DNA of 64,000 bases, from contig NZ_BBRL01000006.1 in NCBI RefSeq assembly GCF_002090135.1, forward strand, positions 1 to 64,000, given 5' to 3'. Positions 1 through 14,096 of the stretch are shown in pieces. Position 1 is the first letter of the stretch. Each line of letters opens with the position of its first letter. This DNA is from Demequina sp. NBRC 110055. Lineage in GTDB: Bacteria > Actinomycetota > Actinomycetes > Actinomycetales > Demequinaceae. Below the pieces are notes generated by a model. It worked only from the letters and a program-made list of their open reading frames with translations. It was not told where the DNA came from and searched no databases. The position numbers were made by a program, and so were the translations under genes.

Positions 1-15
1 CCCCTCTGGTGTGAT

Positions 16-1827
16 GTGAGCATGGCATCAACGCCCGCCCCGATCGCCGCTCCCGGCGCAGCCCAGGAGCGCGAACAGAGGCGTGCACAGATTCGCCAGC
101 ACGTGTGCGAGGCGCTGCTGCGAGGTGACTCACTTACGAGCGCGATGATCGACCCGATGGATGATGTCGCGTTGTCTGACCTCGTGTGGGCGATCGGCGC
201 GGTTTGCCAGGACAGTCAGCGGATGATGGCCGTGGCCGCGGCGGCTGAAGCGGAGCGCTCTCGCGCGAAGGCACGCGACCTCGGTCTGGCCCGCCGCCAG
301 GGGCACAAGGACGCGACGGAACTGATTGAGAAGCAAGGCGGTGTTTCCGGCCCGGAGGCACGCCGACTCATCGAGTTGGGCGAAACGCTCGCCAATGCGG
401 AAAGGGCGCGCAAGCCTCCGCAGGAGCCGGCGGCGCGACCTGACGGACACGACGCCGCGCCAGCGCCAACGCCAGCCGAGTTGCCGGTGTTCGGGCATGT
501 GGCCGATGCCGTCAATGCCGGCCACCTGGGCACCGACGCCGCGACCGCCATCACGAGAATGCTGCGCCGCGTGGCGGACCGATGTGAGCCCACGGAACTC
601 GAGGCTGCCGAGAAGGACTTGGTCTTCTCGGCTCGACACATGCGCTCCCAGCGATTGCGCCAGTTGATCAACCGCTATGAGGCACGGCTTGACGCGGCGC
701 ACATCGAAGAGCTCGCGCAATCGCGTCGTGAACGGCGCTACCTGCACATCGGCGAGAACGCCGACGGCATGATCCGGATCAACGGCCAGCTCGACCCAGA
801 AAATGGTGCCCCGCTGGTGACGGTCATGGATGCGATGGTGAATCAGCATTTCCGGCTCCGCAAGAGGGCAGAGGACGCCAGGAAGGCCGGGAAGGTCGTC
901 AGCATTGACGAGCGCACGCCCGAGCAGGTGCGGGCCGACGCGATGGGCGACTTCGCGCGCCATCTCGCCGGATGCGACGTCGACATCCTTCCCCAGACCG
1001 GTGTCAAGGTCATCGTGCGCATGGACGTGGACACGCCCAAGGGCATGGCGAATGAGGCCTCGATCGATGGGCTGTCGACGACGCCGGACGCCGGAGAACT
1101 GCGGCGCTTTGTCGCCCGCGCCGGGCTGATCCCACAGGTGTTGGGAGGAGGTTCGTGCACGCTCGACTTCGGTCACGAGCGGCCCGGCTTCACACCACAG
1201 CAGAAGCTTGCTCTGCTGGCCCGCGACGGCGGTTGCGCAAAGTGCGGTGCCCCGCCGGCCTGGTGCGACGCCCACCACGTCGTCCCCGTCGAATTCGGCG
1301 GGAAGACCGATATCGCCAACGGAGTCATGCTCTGTGTGCGTTGCCACCACGACGTCCACCGCGACGGCTGGGTCATCGAGACCACCTCGACTGAGGTGTG
1401 GTTCATCCCACCGGAGCATCTCGACCCCACGCGAACACCTCAACCGGGAGGCCGGGGCCTGTTTGATGCCGTTGCGACGCCGACGGAACTGCCCGGGCCA
1501 TCCGAGATTCTCACTGAAACTCCAGTAGCGGCCACCAAGGTAGGCGACCATCGGCGACGGTCATCGGCACGACCGGGAGAGTCGTCGCGACGAGGTTCGC
1601 CGCCGCGTCATAAGACCCTGTCGTGTGCCAAGCCCGGAACTCCCTCGATCAGGTCGGCCCCCATGGAACCCGAAGAGCTACGCCAGGCCGTGCCTGATGT
1701 CGCCTGGAACGGGGCGCACTCGACGGCAAAGCATGACCGGCCACCCCGCTACCGCAACGTGACAGCACGCTTCCGAGCCCGACGCGTGAAGATCCATCCG
1801 TCCACCTTCAGCCACGCCCCACCGTGA
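16..1827 (+). CDS. DUF222 / HNH endonuclease-domain protein (13E12-type repeat family)
   Basis: The protein is about 600 residues. Its N-terminal two thirds is a helical, Arg/Ala-rich DUF222-like region. A C-terminal HNH motif follows near residues 400-450 (CAKCGAPP, then DAHHVVP, then CVRCHHDVH), with the paired Cys residues that bind a structural zinc. Family members occur in many copies in actinobacterial genomes and are presumed nucleases of unknown role. A polar, Arg-rich tail of about 150 residues after the HNH is unusual. The frame has no stop before the GTG at 16, so the true start may lie outside the window; an ATG at 22 is also possible, and no clear ribosome binding site is visible. 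Confidence 0.8.
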   Translation: MSMASTPAPIAAPGAAQEREQRRAQIRQHVCEALLRGDSLTSAMIDPMDDVALSDLVWAIGAVCQDSQRMMAVAAAAEAERSRAKARDLGLARRQGHKDATELIEKQGGVSGPEARRLIELGETLANAERARKPPQEPAARPDGHDAAPAPTPAELPVFGHVADAVNAGHLGTDAATAITRMLRRVADRCEPTELEAAEKDLVFSARHMRSQRLRQLINRYEARLDAAHIEELAQSRRERRYLHIGENADGMIRINGQLDPENGAPLVTVMDAMVNQHFRLRKRAEDARKAGKVVSIDERTPEQVRADAMGDFARHLAGCDVDILPQTGVKVIVRMDVDTPKGMANEASIDGLSTTPDAGELRRFVARAGLIPQVLGGGSCTLDFGHERPGFTPQQKLALLARDGGCAKCGAPPAWCDAHHVVPVEFGGKTDIANGVMLCVRCHHDVHRDGWVIETTSTEVWFIPPEHLDPTRTPQPGGRGLFDAVATPTELPGPSEILTETPVAATKVGDHRRRSSARPGESSRRGSPPRHKTLSCAKPGTPSIRSAPMEPEELRQAVPDVAWNGAHSTAKHDRPPRYRNVTARFRARRVKIHPSTFSHAPP

Positions 1828-1932
1828 CCGGAGGTGGCGAGGTGAAGGACACCAACGTGTGCCGCCGGTTGCCTCGTTGCGTTGCGACGCGGCGCGGCCG
1901 ATCTTCGGTCCGCGCCACCCCGCCCGACCGGG

Positions 1933-2000
1933 TACGCTAACCAGCGAACATCGACATCCTTTAAGGACCGTCCAGAGAGGCGGGGAAGGAGGTCGCCAGG
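1933..2000 (+). promoter_or_regulatory. pyr operon promoter and PyrR-binding leader
   Basis: A -10-like TACGCT lies at 1933-1938. The leader that follows carries TCCAGAGAGGC at 1971-1981, matching the PyrR-binding loop consensus (UCCNGNGAGGYU). The Shine-Dalgarno AAGGAGG is at 1986-1992, directly before the pyrR ATG. No terminator/antiterminator pair is evident, so binding of PyrR-UMP would most simply occlude translation, as described for mycobacterial pyr leaders. That mechanism is inferred; the loop itself is seen. Confidence 0.75.
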
Positions 2001-2545
2001 ATGACTGGGACCATTCTCGGTGCGTCTGATATCGGACGCGCCCTCACACGCATCGCGCACGAGATCCTCGAGCGCAACGAAGGCCACGAGGACATCGTCC
2101 TCCTCGGCATCCCGACCAGGGGAGTGCCGCTGGCCCATCGCCTCGCCGCGAACATCGCCGAGGTCGAGCCCGGGTTCGACGCCAAGGAGCGCACCGGCTC
2201 CCTCGACATCACCATGTATCGGGACGACCTACGTCACCAGCCCACGCGGACCCTTGGCGCCACCACGCTGCCGGCCACCGGCATCGACGGCAAGGTTGTG
2301 GTCTTGGTGGACGACGTCTTCCACACCGGCCGCACCATTCGCGCCGCCCTCGACGCCATCAAGGACGAGGGCCGCCCCGCCGCGGTCCAGCTCGCCGTCC
2401 TCGTAGACCGCGGTCACCGCGAGCTGCCTATCCGCGCCGACTTCGTGGGCAAGAACATCCCCACCTCGCGCACCGAGCGCGTCGACGTGCACCTAACCGA
2501 AACCGGCGACGGCGAAGACGCCGTGATCCTGACGGGAGGCCGCGC

Positions 2546-2549
<4 letters not shown>
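2001..2549 (+). CDS. pyrR: PyrR bifunctional pyrimidine operon regulator / uracil phosphoribosyltransferase
   Basis: A 182-residue type I phosphoribosyltransferase. The PRPP-binding signature [10 protein letters not shown] is at about residues 103-112 and the flexible-loop region ([11 protein letters not shown]) at about 67-77, both typical of PyrR. It senses UMP/PRPP and binds the leader RNA of its own operon; a PyrR loop lies just upstream of its start. It heads the pyrR-pyrB-pyrC-carA-carB unit, and its end overlaps pyrB by ATGA. The ATG is supported by a strong Shine-Dalgarno at 1986-1992. Confidence 0.95.
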
Positions 2550-3525
<976 letters not shown>

Positions 3526-3529
<4 letters not shown>

Positions 3530-4839
3530 GCGCCCCCATCGTCATCACCAACGTCTCGCTCTACGGCGACACCCCGTCCGACATCGTCATCGTCGACGGA
3601 CAGATCTCTTCCCTGACGGCGGCCGATGTTCCAGCCGACGCCCGCACCATGGACGGTTCCGGTCTGGTCGCCCTTCCGGGCCTGGTCGACCTCCACACGC
3701 ACCTGCGTGAGCCCGGCCGCGAGGACGCCGAGACCATCGAGACCGGTTCCCGTTCGGCCGCACGCGGCGGCTTCACCGCCGTCCACGCCATGGCCAACAC
3801 CACGCCCACCGCGGACACCGCCGGCGTGGTCGAGTTGGTCGCGAGCCGCGGCCGTGAGGTGGGCCTGGTCGACGTGTACCCCGTGGGCGCGGTCACGGTG
3901 GGCCTGAACGGCACCCAGCTGTCCGAGATGGGCGCCATGGCCAACTCGCGCGCCCAGGTGCGTGTCTTCAGCGACGACGGCAAGTGCGTGCACGACCCGC
4001 TGCTCATGCGCCGCGCCCTCGAGTACGTGAAGACCTTCGACGGCGTCATCGCCCAGCACGCCCAGGAGCCGCGCCTGACCGAGGGCTCGCAGATGCACGA
4101 GGGCCTCGTCTCCGCCGAGTTGGGACTGGCAGGCTGGCCCGCCGTCGCCGAGGAGTCGATCATCGCCCGCGACGTGCTGCTTGCCGAGCACGTCGGCTCG
4201 CGCGTCCATATCTGCCACCTGTCCACCGCCGGCTCCGTGGACATCGTCCGCTGGGCCAAGGCCCGCGGCATTCAGGTCACGGCCGAGGCCATGCCTCACC
4301 ACCTGCTCCTGACCGACGAGTCCGCCCGCGGCTACGACCCGCGCTTCAAGGTCAACCCGCCGCTGCGCACCCAGGAGGACGTCGACGCCCTGCGCGCCGG
4401 CCTCGAGGACGGCACCATCGACATCGTGGCGACCGACCACGCGCCGCACCCGGACGAGGACAAGGACTGCGAGTGGGGCGCAGCCGCCTTCGGCATGATC
4501 GGCCTCGAAACCGCCCTCGGCATCGTCCAGAAGACCATGGTCGACACCGGCCGTCTCACCTGGCGCGACGTGGCCCGTATCCTGTCGGAGACCCCGGCCA
4601 GCATCGGCCGCGACGAGGCCCACGGCCGCCCCCTCGCCGTCGGCGAACCCGCCAACATCACGCTGGTGGACCCCGCCGCCGCCTGGACGGTGGACCCCGC
4701 GGGCACCGACTCGCGCAGCAACAACTCGCCGTTCGGCGGGATCGAGCTTCCCGGACGCGCCGTCGCCACCTTCCTGCGCGGCACGCCCACCTATCTTGAT
4801 GACCGTTTCACCGCACTGACCGAAGGAGCCCCCGCGTGA
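3526..4839 (+). CDS. pyrC: Dihydroorotase
   Basis: A 437-residue class I dihydroorotase of the amidohydrolase superfamily; it cyclises carbamoyl aspartate to dihydroorotate. The metal-binding HTHLREPG is at residues 57-64, ANTTPTAD follows near 90, and a DHAPH motif near residue 304 supplies the catalytic Asp and a further metal ligand. It starts at GTG 3526, inside the pyrB stop, behind AGAGGAGG. It is translationally coupled to carA by another GTGA overlap. Confidence 0.96.
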
Positions 4840-5983
4840 CAGACACGACCGCGCTGCTCGTCCTCGAGGACGGCCGCACCTTTGAGGGCAAGGCGTACGG
4901 CGCCACCGGCCAGACCCTGGGCGAGATCGTTTTCAACACCGGCATGACCGGCTACCAGGAGACCCTGACCGACCCGTCGTATCACCGCCAGATCGTCGTG
5001 ATGACCGCGCCCCACATCGGCAACACCGGCGTCAACGACGAGGACGACGAGAGCCGCAAGATCTGGGTAGCCGGGTACGTGGTGCGCGACCCCGCACGGA
5101 GGCCCTCGAACTGGCGCAGCCAGCGCAACCTCGAGGACGACCTGCGTGACCAGGGCATCGTCGGCATCTCCGGCATCGACACCCGCCAGCTGACGCGCAT
5201 CCTGCGCGAGGGCGTCATGCGCGCCGGCATCTTCTCCGGCGAGGCACTCGCCCCAGGCGGGGCGCGTGTTGACACCGCGGAACTGGTGGAGCGCGTCAAG
5301 GGCGGCGAGTCCATGGCCGGCGCCCACCTTGCCGACGATGCGTCGACCGACGAGGCCTACGTCGTCGAGCCCCCGGCCGGCGTCGAGACCGTCGCCAACG
5401 TGGTCGCGGTCGACCTGGGCATCAAGGCGATGACCCCGCAGATGATGGCCGAGCGCGGCATCCGCGTCACCGTGGTGCCCTCCGACTGGACCGCCGAGCA
5501 GATCCTCGAGTCGCAGCCCGACGGCGTCTTCTACTCGAACGGCCCCGGCGACCCCGCCGCCGCCGAGCGCTCCGTCGCGACCCTCAAGCAGATCCTCGAC
5601 ACCAAGACCCCGTTTTTCGGCATCTGCTTCGGCAACCAGCTGCTGGGCCGGGCCCTCGGCTTCGGCACCTACAAGCTGCAATTCGGCCACCGCGGCATCA
5701 ACCAGCCCGTGATGGACCGCACCACCGGCAAGGTCGAGGTCACCGCGCACAACCACGGCTTCGCCGTCGACGCGCCCCTCGAGGGCGACACCGACAGCCC
5801 CGCAGGCTACGGCCGCGTCAAGGTCTCCCACGTGTGCCTCAACGACGACGTGGTCGAGGGGCTTGAATGCCTAGACCTTCCCGCCTTCTCCGTCCAGTAC
5901 CACCCCGAGGCCGCTGCCGGCCCCCACGATGCGGCATACCTGTTCGACCGCTTCGTGGACGTCATGAAGGGAGTGCGCGCCTG

Positions 5984-5984
<1 letters not shown>
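4836..5984 (+). CDS. carA: Carbamoyl-phosphate synthase small (glutaminase) subunit
   Basis: A 382-residue protein with the CPSase small-chain N-terminal domain ([14 protein letters not shown] near residue 36) and a C-terminal class I glutamine amidotransferase domain. The nucleophile Cys264 sits in [10 protein letters not shown]; His and Glu of the triad are in QYHPEAA near residue 352. It supplies ammonia to CarB for carbamoyl phosphate used by both pyrimidine and arginine synthesis. The GTG start overlaps pyrC. Its TGA shares a base with the carB ATG at 5984. Confidence 0.97.
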
Positions 5985-9277
<3,293 letters not shown>

Positions 9278-9375
9278 CCGTCGTGGTGCGGGACGTTCGG
9301 TCCTCGTGCAGAAAGCGTCATCCCAGGTAGCATGGCAGTAACGAGGGCGGCTTAGCCGCCGGCAAGGAGACTCGG

Positions 9376-10218
9376 ATGCGTTTCGGAGTGCGGCTGGCGG
9401 CCGCCATGGAGCGGCACGGACCGCTGTGCGTGGGCGTCGACCCCCACACGGCCCTGCTGACCCAATGGGGCCTGCCCGACACCCCGGATGGCCTCGCGGC
9501 CTTTTCTGACACGGTCGTGAAGGCCGCGGCGGGGGAGGCTGCGGCGATCAAGCCGAACATCGCGTTCTACGAGCGCCACGGTTCGGCGGGCATCGCCGTC
9601 CTCGAGCGGCTGCTGGCCGACGCCCGCTCGGCGGAGTTGCTGACGGTGATGGACGCCAAGCGCGGCGACATCGGCTCGACCATGGCCGGCTACGCGGACG
9701 CGTTCCTGCGTCCCGGCTCGTCCCTCGAGTCGGACTCGCTGACCGTGTCGCCGTACCTCGGCTTCGGCTCCCTGCAGCCGGCGCTTTCGCTCGCGGCGGA
9801 GCACGGCAAGGGCATCTTCGTGCTCGCGCTGACCTCCAACCCCGAGGGTCCCGAGGTCCAGCACGCGCGCGGCGCGAACGGCGAAGCCGTCGCGGCGGCG
9901 ATGGTGCGTCAGGCATCGGCCCTGAACGATGGTGCAGAACCGATGGGTGACGTCGGCCTCGTGGTGGGGGCGACGGTGGGCTCGGCGGTGTCGGATCTCG
10001 GCATCGGCCTCGACGGTCTGAATGGACCGATCCTCGCGCCGGGTGCAGGCGCTCAGGGAGCGGGGCCGGCGGAGTTGTCCCAGGTATTCGGGAACTCCAA
10101 GCGCAACGTACTCGTCAATCAGTCGAGAGGTGTTCTCGCTGAGGGACCCTCCCTGGACAAGTTGCGTTCCGCGGTGCGAGAGGCATCGGACGCGGCACAG
10201 GCGGCCCTGCAGGGGTAA
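9376..10218 (+). CDS. pyrF: Orotidine 5'-phosphate decarboxylase (type 2, mycobacterial class)
   Basis: A 280-residue protein with the catalytic Asp-Lys-Asp array in DAKRGDIGST at residues 93-102, the signature of the longer OMP decarboxylase subgroup found in actinobacteria. It performs the last step to UMP. It lies 98 bp after carB with its own -10-like TAGCAT at 9328-9333 and Shine-Dalgarno AAGGAGA, so it may be transcribed partly independently of the PyrR-controlled operon. mihF follows after 40 bp. Confidence 0.95.
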   Translation: MRFGVRLAAAMERHGPLCVGVDPHTALLTQWGLPDTPDGLAAFSDTVVKAAAGEAAAIKPNIAFYERHGSAGIAVLERLLADARSAELLTVMDAKRGDIGSTMAGYADAFLRPGSSLESDSLTVSPYLGFGSLQPALSLAAEHGKGIFVLALTSNPEGPEVQHARGANGEAVAAAMVRQASALNDGAEPMGDVGLVVGATVGSAVSDLGIGLDGLNGPILAPGAGAQGAGPAELSQVFGNSKRNVLVNQSRGVLAEGPSLDKLRSAVREASDAAQAALQG

Positions 10219-10258
10219 CCCTCCTGCCGGACCCGTTTCGAGAAAAGGAAGTGGGAAA

Positions 10259-10570
10259 GTGGCGACACCGGAACTCACGGACGAGCAGCGCGCACAGGCG
10301 CTGGTGAAGGCGACCGCGGTGCGCAGCGCGCGCCGCGTGTTCAAGGAGGAGCTCGCACGCGGCGAGATGAGCCTCGCGGAGGCCATCGACCGCGCCAAAG
10401 CTGACGATGCCCTCGCCGGCATCCGTGTGCGTGACCTCCTGCAGTGCCTTCCCGGCATCGGGCCCAAGCGTGCCGAGACGGCCATGGAGGAAATCGGCAT
10501 CTCGCAGGCACGTCGCATCCGAGGGCTCGGAGCCCATCAGGTGTCCGCGCTGGTCGAGCGCGAGGGTTGA
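10259..10570 (+). CDS. mihF: Actinobacterial integration host factor (mIHF)
   Basis: A 103-residue protein with N-terminal helices and a helix-two-turns-helix segment in the C-terminal half ([21 protein letters not shown]), the diagnostic core of the actinobacterial nucleoid protein mIHF. It is unrelated to proteobacterial IHF, bends DNA, and was found as the host factor for phage L5 integration. The frame extends far upstream, but the GTG at 10259 has a Shine-Dalgarno (AAAAGGAAG at 10243-10251) and gives the usual length. The mihF-gmk-rpoZ order is conserved in the phylum. Confidence 0.92.
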   Translation: MATPELTDEQRAQALVKATAVRSARRVFKEELARGEMSLAEAIDRAKADDALAGIRVRDLLQCLPGIGPKRAETAMEEIGISQARRIRGLGAHQVSALVEREG

Positions 10571-11124
10571 TGAGTCGACTCGTTGTCCTCGCGGGTCCGA
10601 CTGCAGTAGGCAAGGGCACGCTGGTGCGCGCGCTGAAGGCGCGCCACCCTGATGTGTGGCTGTCCGTGTCGGCGACCACCCGCGCCCCGCGACCGGGGGA
10701 GACCGACGGGGTCGAGTACCACTTCGTGACGCCCGCCGACTTTGACCGCATGATCGACGGCGGCGAGCTGCTCGAGTGGGCGACCGTCCACGGCACGCAC
10801 CGCTACGGCACCCCTCGCGGTCCCGTCCTCCAGCACCTTGAGGCGGGCGACCCGTCGCTGCTGGAGATCGACCTCCAGGGCGCGCGGCTCGTGAAGGAGT
10901 CGATGCCGGAGGCGCTGTTCGTGTTCGTCGAACCGCCGTCGTGGGACGAGCTGGTGCGCCGGCTGGTGGGCCGCGGCACCGAGACGTCCGAGGAGCGCGA
11001 GCGTCGCCTCGAGACCGCTCGCGAGGAACTCGCGGCCGTCTCCGAGTTCGATCGCGTCATCGTCAACGACGAACTTGACCGCGCCGTGGACGAATTGGAA
11101 GCCCTCGTGAGGGACCCGCGCTAG
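10570..11124 (+). CDS. gmk: Guanylate kinase
   Basis: A 184-residue kinase that phosphorylates GMP to GDP. The P-loop GPTAVGKGT is at residues 9-17; the usual GPSGVGKGT is slightly altered. The GMP-binding segment ([21 protein letters not shown]) and a lid with Arg residues follow. The ATG at 10570 shares a base with the mihF stop, so expression is probably coupled. It ends in the TAG that forms part of a -10-like TAGACT at 11122-11127, a likely rpoZ promoter. Confidence 0.96.
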   Translation: MSRLVVLAGPTAVGKGTLVRALKARHPDVWLSVSATTRAPRPGETDGVEYHFVTPADFDRMIDGGELLEWATVHGTHRYGTPRGPVLQHLEAGDPSLLEIDLQGARLVKESMPEALFVFVEPPSWDELVRRLVGRGTETSEERERRLETAREELAAVSEFDRVIVNDELDRAVDELEALVRDPR

Positions 11125-11171
11125 ACTAGTGCGCTGGACTTGAAACGCAGCATCAACGTAAGGAAGTAACC

Positions 11172-11441
11172 GTGGCTGGAACCGTCGCACACCCCGAGGG
11201 CATCACCAACCCGCCCATCGACGAGCTGCTCGAGAAGGTCGACTCCAAGTACGCCCTCGTCATCTACGGCTCGAAGCGCGCACGCCAGATCAACTCGTAC
11301 TACGAGGCGCTGGGCGAGGGCCACTTCGAGAACGTGGGCCCGCTCGTCGAGGCCGACTCCACCGACAAACCCCTCTCGGTCGCGCTGCGCGAGATCAACG
11401 AGGGCAGCCTGCTCGAGCTGGGCGACTCCGCCGAGAAGTAA
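11172..11441 (+). CDS. rpoZ: RNA polymerase omega subunit
   Basis: An 89-residue protein with the omega core [16 protein letters not shown] near residues 26-41, which binds the beta' C-terminal region and helps polymerase assembly. It starts at GTG 11172 after AAGGAAG and lies 47 bp after gmk, with TAGACT at 11122-11127 as a candidate -10. coaBC begins 11 bp after its stop, consistent with one transcript. Confidence 0.95.
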   Translation: MAGTVAHPEGITNPPIDELLEKVDSKYALVIYGSKRARQINSYYEALGEGHFENVGPLVEADSTDKPLSVALREINEGSLLELGDSAEK

Positions 11442-11452
11442 GACTCTCCTCG

Positions 11453-12712
11453 ATGCGCGTCCTCCTGGGCGTCACCGGCGGCATCGCGGCCTACAAGGCT
11501 GCGCTGGTGCTGAGGCTGCTCAAGGAGGGTGGGCACGACGTCCGCGTCGTACCCACAGCGGCATCGCTGAACTTCGTCGGACGCGCCACCTGGGAGGCGC
11601 TGTCCGGACACCCCGCACCGACGGACACGTTCGAGAACGTGCCGTCGGTGCAGCATGTCCGGCTCGGTCAGCGGGCCGATGCCGTGCTGGTCGCCCCCGC
11701 CACCGCAGACTTCCTCGCGCAGATGGCCGCCGGACGTGCGACGGATCTGCTCGGCAATGCGCTGCTCGCGACCGAGGCACCCGTGCTGGTGTGCCCCGCG
11801 ATGCACACCGAAATGTGGAACGACCCCTCGGTGGTCGCCAACGTCGCGACGCTACGCTCGCGCGGGGTGAGCGTGCTGGAGCCGGCCGTCGGGCGCCTCA
11901 CGGGCCCCGATTCTGGACCAGGCCGCCTGCCGGATCCCGAGGTGATCGTCGAGGCGCTGTACGCCATGGTCGGCTCCGGCCCTTCTGGCGCTCTGTCCCC
12001 TGGCGCACACAATGACACTCGCGCCACCCACGGCTCCTGGGGCGACCTTGATGGTGTCAGCGTCCTCATCTCCGCAGGCGGGACGCGCGAGCCCATCGAC
12101 GCCGTGCGCTACCTGGGCAACCGTTCCTCGGGACACCAGGGCTTTGCCTTGGCCGAGGCCGCCCGTGAGCGCGGCGCGGTCGTCACCGTCGTCGCCGCCA
12201 ATGTGGATCTCCCTCTCGGTGAGGGGATCGACCGTGTCGACGTCGCGACCGCCGCCGAGCTCGGCGCGGCCATCCGTTCACGGGCCGATGACGCCGACAT
12301 CGTCATCATGGCCGCGGCCGTCGCCGACTACCGCGTCGCCGAGGTCGCGGCAACCAAGCTCAAGAAGGACGGCGAGTCCGGCATGACGCTCGAGCTTGTC
12401 CAGACCGAGGACATCCTCGCAGGGCTCGCCGCGTCAAAGTGTGAGGGGCAGGTCGTCGTGGGCTTCGCGGCCGAGACCGGCGACGCCTCCGGCACGGTCC
12501 TTGAGCACGGCGCCGCGAAGGCCCGGCGCAAGGGCGCCGACCTGCTCGTCGTGAACGAGGTGGGGGAGTCGAAGGGGTTCGGAGCCCCCGACAACGCCGT
12601 CGTGATCCTCGACGGAGCCGGGGAAACGGTGGCGCAGGCGAGCGGGACGAAGCTCGCCGTGGCCCACGCGGTCCTCGACAGCATCGGCCGACTGCTCGGT
12701 CCGGAACGCTAG
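11453..12712 (+). CDS. coaBC: Bifunctional phosphopantothenoylcysteine decarboxylase / phosphopantothenate-cysteine ligase
   Basis: A 419-residue two-domain enzyme for two steps of coenzyme A synthesis. The N-terminal flavoprotein decarboxylase (LLGVTGGIAAYKA) has its catalytic His at about residue 68 (QHVRLG). The substrate-clamp motif reads PAMHTEMW, where PAMN..MW is common. The C-terminal CoaB ligase starts near residue 200 (SAGGTREPIDAVRYLGN). Its stop codon overlaps that of the convergent SDR gene by 2 bases, so both transcripts must read into each other or terminate within coding sequence. Confidence 0.95.
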   Translation: MRVLLGVTGGIAAYKAALVLRLLKEGGHDVRVVPTAASLNFVGRATWEALSGHPAPTDTFENVPSVQHVRLGQRADAVLVAPATADFLAQMAAGRATDLLGNALLATEAPVLVCPAMHTEMWNDPSVVANVATLRSRGVSVLEPAVGRLTGPDSGPGRLPDPEVIVEALYAMVGSGPSGALSPGAHNDTRATHGSWGDLDGVSVLISAGGTREPIDAVRYLGNRSSGHQGFALAEAARERGAVVTVVAANVDLPLGEGIDRVDVATAAELGAAIRSRADDADIVIMAAAVADYRVAEVAATKLKKDGESGMTLELVQTEDILAGLAASKCEGQVVVGFAAETGDASGTVLEHGAAKARRKGADLLVVNEVGESKGFGAPDNAVVILDGAGETVAQASGTKLAVAHAVLDSIGRLLGPER

Positions 12713-13437
12713 AACCCTCCGCCCACGCGCAGCACCGCGCCTGTGGCATAGCCGGCGTCGTCCGACAGCAGCCAGGTGACGGCGCCCGCGACCTCGTCCG
12801 GCTCGCCCGGGCGGCCCCAGGGGATCGCGGAGGCGACCTTGTCGGGGCGGTCCGGGTCGGCGTGGAACTCGGTGCGTACCGTGCCAGGTTCGACGCACGC
12901 GACACGGATGCGTGCGGGACCGAGTTCGCGAGCCAGGCCCTGGGCGAGTATGCCGACGCCCGCCTTCGCCGCCGCATAGTGGACATAGGTGCCTGGCGAG
13001 CCCTGCTGGGTGGCGGCGGAGCCGATGAGCACGATGCTCGCGCCGGCCTCGAGAAGGGGAAGGGCGGCCCGGCACGTCAGCACCGCGCCGGTCAGATTGA
13101 CCTCGACGTCCCGCGCCAGCGCGGCCGGGTCCTGCTCGAGGAGCGGCCCCACGGCCGTCGCGGCGCCCGCATTGGCGACCACGCCGCGCAGCGAGCCATA
13201 CTGTGCGGCCCCGGCGAAGAAGCGGTCGAGCGACGCCGCATCGGTGATATCCACCGGAAACGCCCACGCACGGCGGTCGAGCGCCTCGATGTCGGCGACC
13301 ACGGCATCCGCCGCCGTCTTGTCGGACCTGTAGCCGACCGCCACCTCCCAGCCCTCGGAGGCTGCGCGCAGGGCGATCCCGCGGCCGATGCCGCGAGACG
13401 CCCCGGTGCTGGCGAGGATGCGTGGGGTGTCGGTCAT
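12709..13437 (-). CDS. Short-chain dehydrogenase/reductase (FabG-like)
   Basis: About 242 residues with the classical SDR pattern: cofactor loop TGASRGIG near residues 10-17, NAGAA around residue 85, catalytic Ser in LIGSAATQQ, and YVHYAAAKAG with Tyr and Lys. YRSDK after the second strand suggests NADP(H) preference. The C-terminus ends AVLRVGGGF, typical of FabG-like oxidoreductases. The substrate is not predictable. It stands alone on the minus strand, convergent with coaBC; ATG 13437 is preferred over GTG 13443. Confidence 0.85.
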   Translation of the reverse strand: MTDTPRILASTGASRGIGRGIALRAASEGWEVAVGYRSDKTAADAVVADIEALDRRAWAFPVDITDAASLDRFFAGAAQYGSLRGVVANAGAATAVGPLLEQDPAALARDVEVNLTGAVLTCRAALPLLEAGASIVLIGSAATQQGSPGTYVHYAAAKAGVGILAQGLARELGPARIRVACVEPGTVRTEFHADPDRPDKVASAIPWGRPGEPDEVAGAVTWLLSDDAGYATGAVLRVGGGF

Positions 13438-13479
13438 GGCCACGATCGTGGCACAGGTCGCGTTGGTGCCCGGCGGCCC

Positions 13480-13992
13480 TCAGCCCTTGTCGAGCTCCAG
13501 CAGTGCAGCGACGTACTGCTGGGCGACCTGCTGGGCGCCGGGCCACTCGGACTCGCGCGGGCCGACCACGTTGACGATAAGTTCGCGGCCCACCTCACTG
13601 AGGCCGGCAAACGCTGCCTCGGGGGTCGGGGGATTGACGAGGCAGGGCCGGCGCAGTTCGCCCGCCGTTGCGATCGCACGCGCGGACCCGGGAGAGACCT
13701 CGGGAGAGCCGATCACGAGCGTCGCGTGGGCGTCACGCACGTTCAGCCGGGTGCGGATGGCGGGGTCGTCGGACATGGTGGGCTTGAGGCCCGGGTAGTC
13801 GATCAGCACGCCGGGCGCGTAGGGCTTGTCCTCGGCGATCCCGCCCGCGGGGACCCAGCCGCCGTGGACCACGCAGCCCGCGATGGCGGCATCGAGCGCG
13901 CCACGGTCGACGCCGGTCTGCCCGCCGGAGATGATGCGCGCGATGACGCCCCCGGTGCCCGTGACCTTGTCCGCCCGTGTCCCTCCTCGCAT
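13480..13992 (-). CDS. Putative molybdenum-carrier-like (YpsA/MoCo-carrier fold) protein
   Basis: A 170-residue Rossmann-like protein starting near MRGGTRADK. The segment IISGGQTGVDRGALDAAI and the later EVSPGSARAIATA resemble the family annotated as putative molybdenum carrier proteins, related to the SLOG/DprA-like nucleotide-binding superfamily. The actual ligand is uncertain. The start at 13992 is supported by a minus-strand TAGGTT (14000-14005) 7 nt upstream, the leaderless arrangement seen repeatedly in this window. It is divergent from metK. Confidence 0.65.
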   Translation of the reverse strand: MRGGTRADKVTGTGGVIARIISGGQTGVDRGALDAAIAGCVVHGGWVPAGGIAEDKPYAPGVLIDYPGLKPTMSDDPAIRTRLNVRDAHATLVIGSPEVSPGSARAIATAGELRRPCLVNPPTPEAAFAGLSEVGRELIVNVVGPRESEWPGAQQVAQQYVAALLELDKG

Positions 13993-14083
13993 GGTGACGA
14001 ACCTAGTGGGAACGCGCGGCACGGGGAATGGGTCATGGGTCCCGGCGGGCCATCACGCGCACCCGGGTGTCGGGCCCGGCGGC

Positions 14084-14089
14084 TAGGCT
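14084..14089 (+). promoter_or_regulatory. -10 element of metK (leaderless arrangement)
   Basis: TAGGCT ends 7 nt before the metK ATG, placing the predicted transcription start at or next to the start codon. No SAM riboswitch-like leader fits in the space available. Confidence 0.6.
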
Positions 14090-14096
14090 GGCCCGC

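Noticed and set aside
130-1551. Long antisense frame opposite the DUF222/HNH gene, and similar long antisense frames opposite pyrC, carA/carB, priA, lnt and pyc
   Set aside because: These are mirror frames caused by GC-rich codon bias; the sense proteins carry clear family motifs.
13998-14096. Possible SAM riboswitch before metK
   Set aside because: The gap is under 110 bp, shared with a divergent gene, lacks SAM-riboswitch features, and the -10 box sits 7 nt before the ATG.
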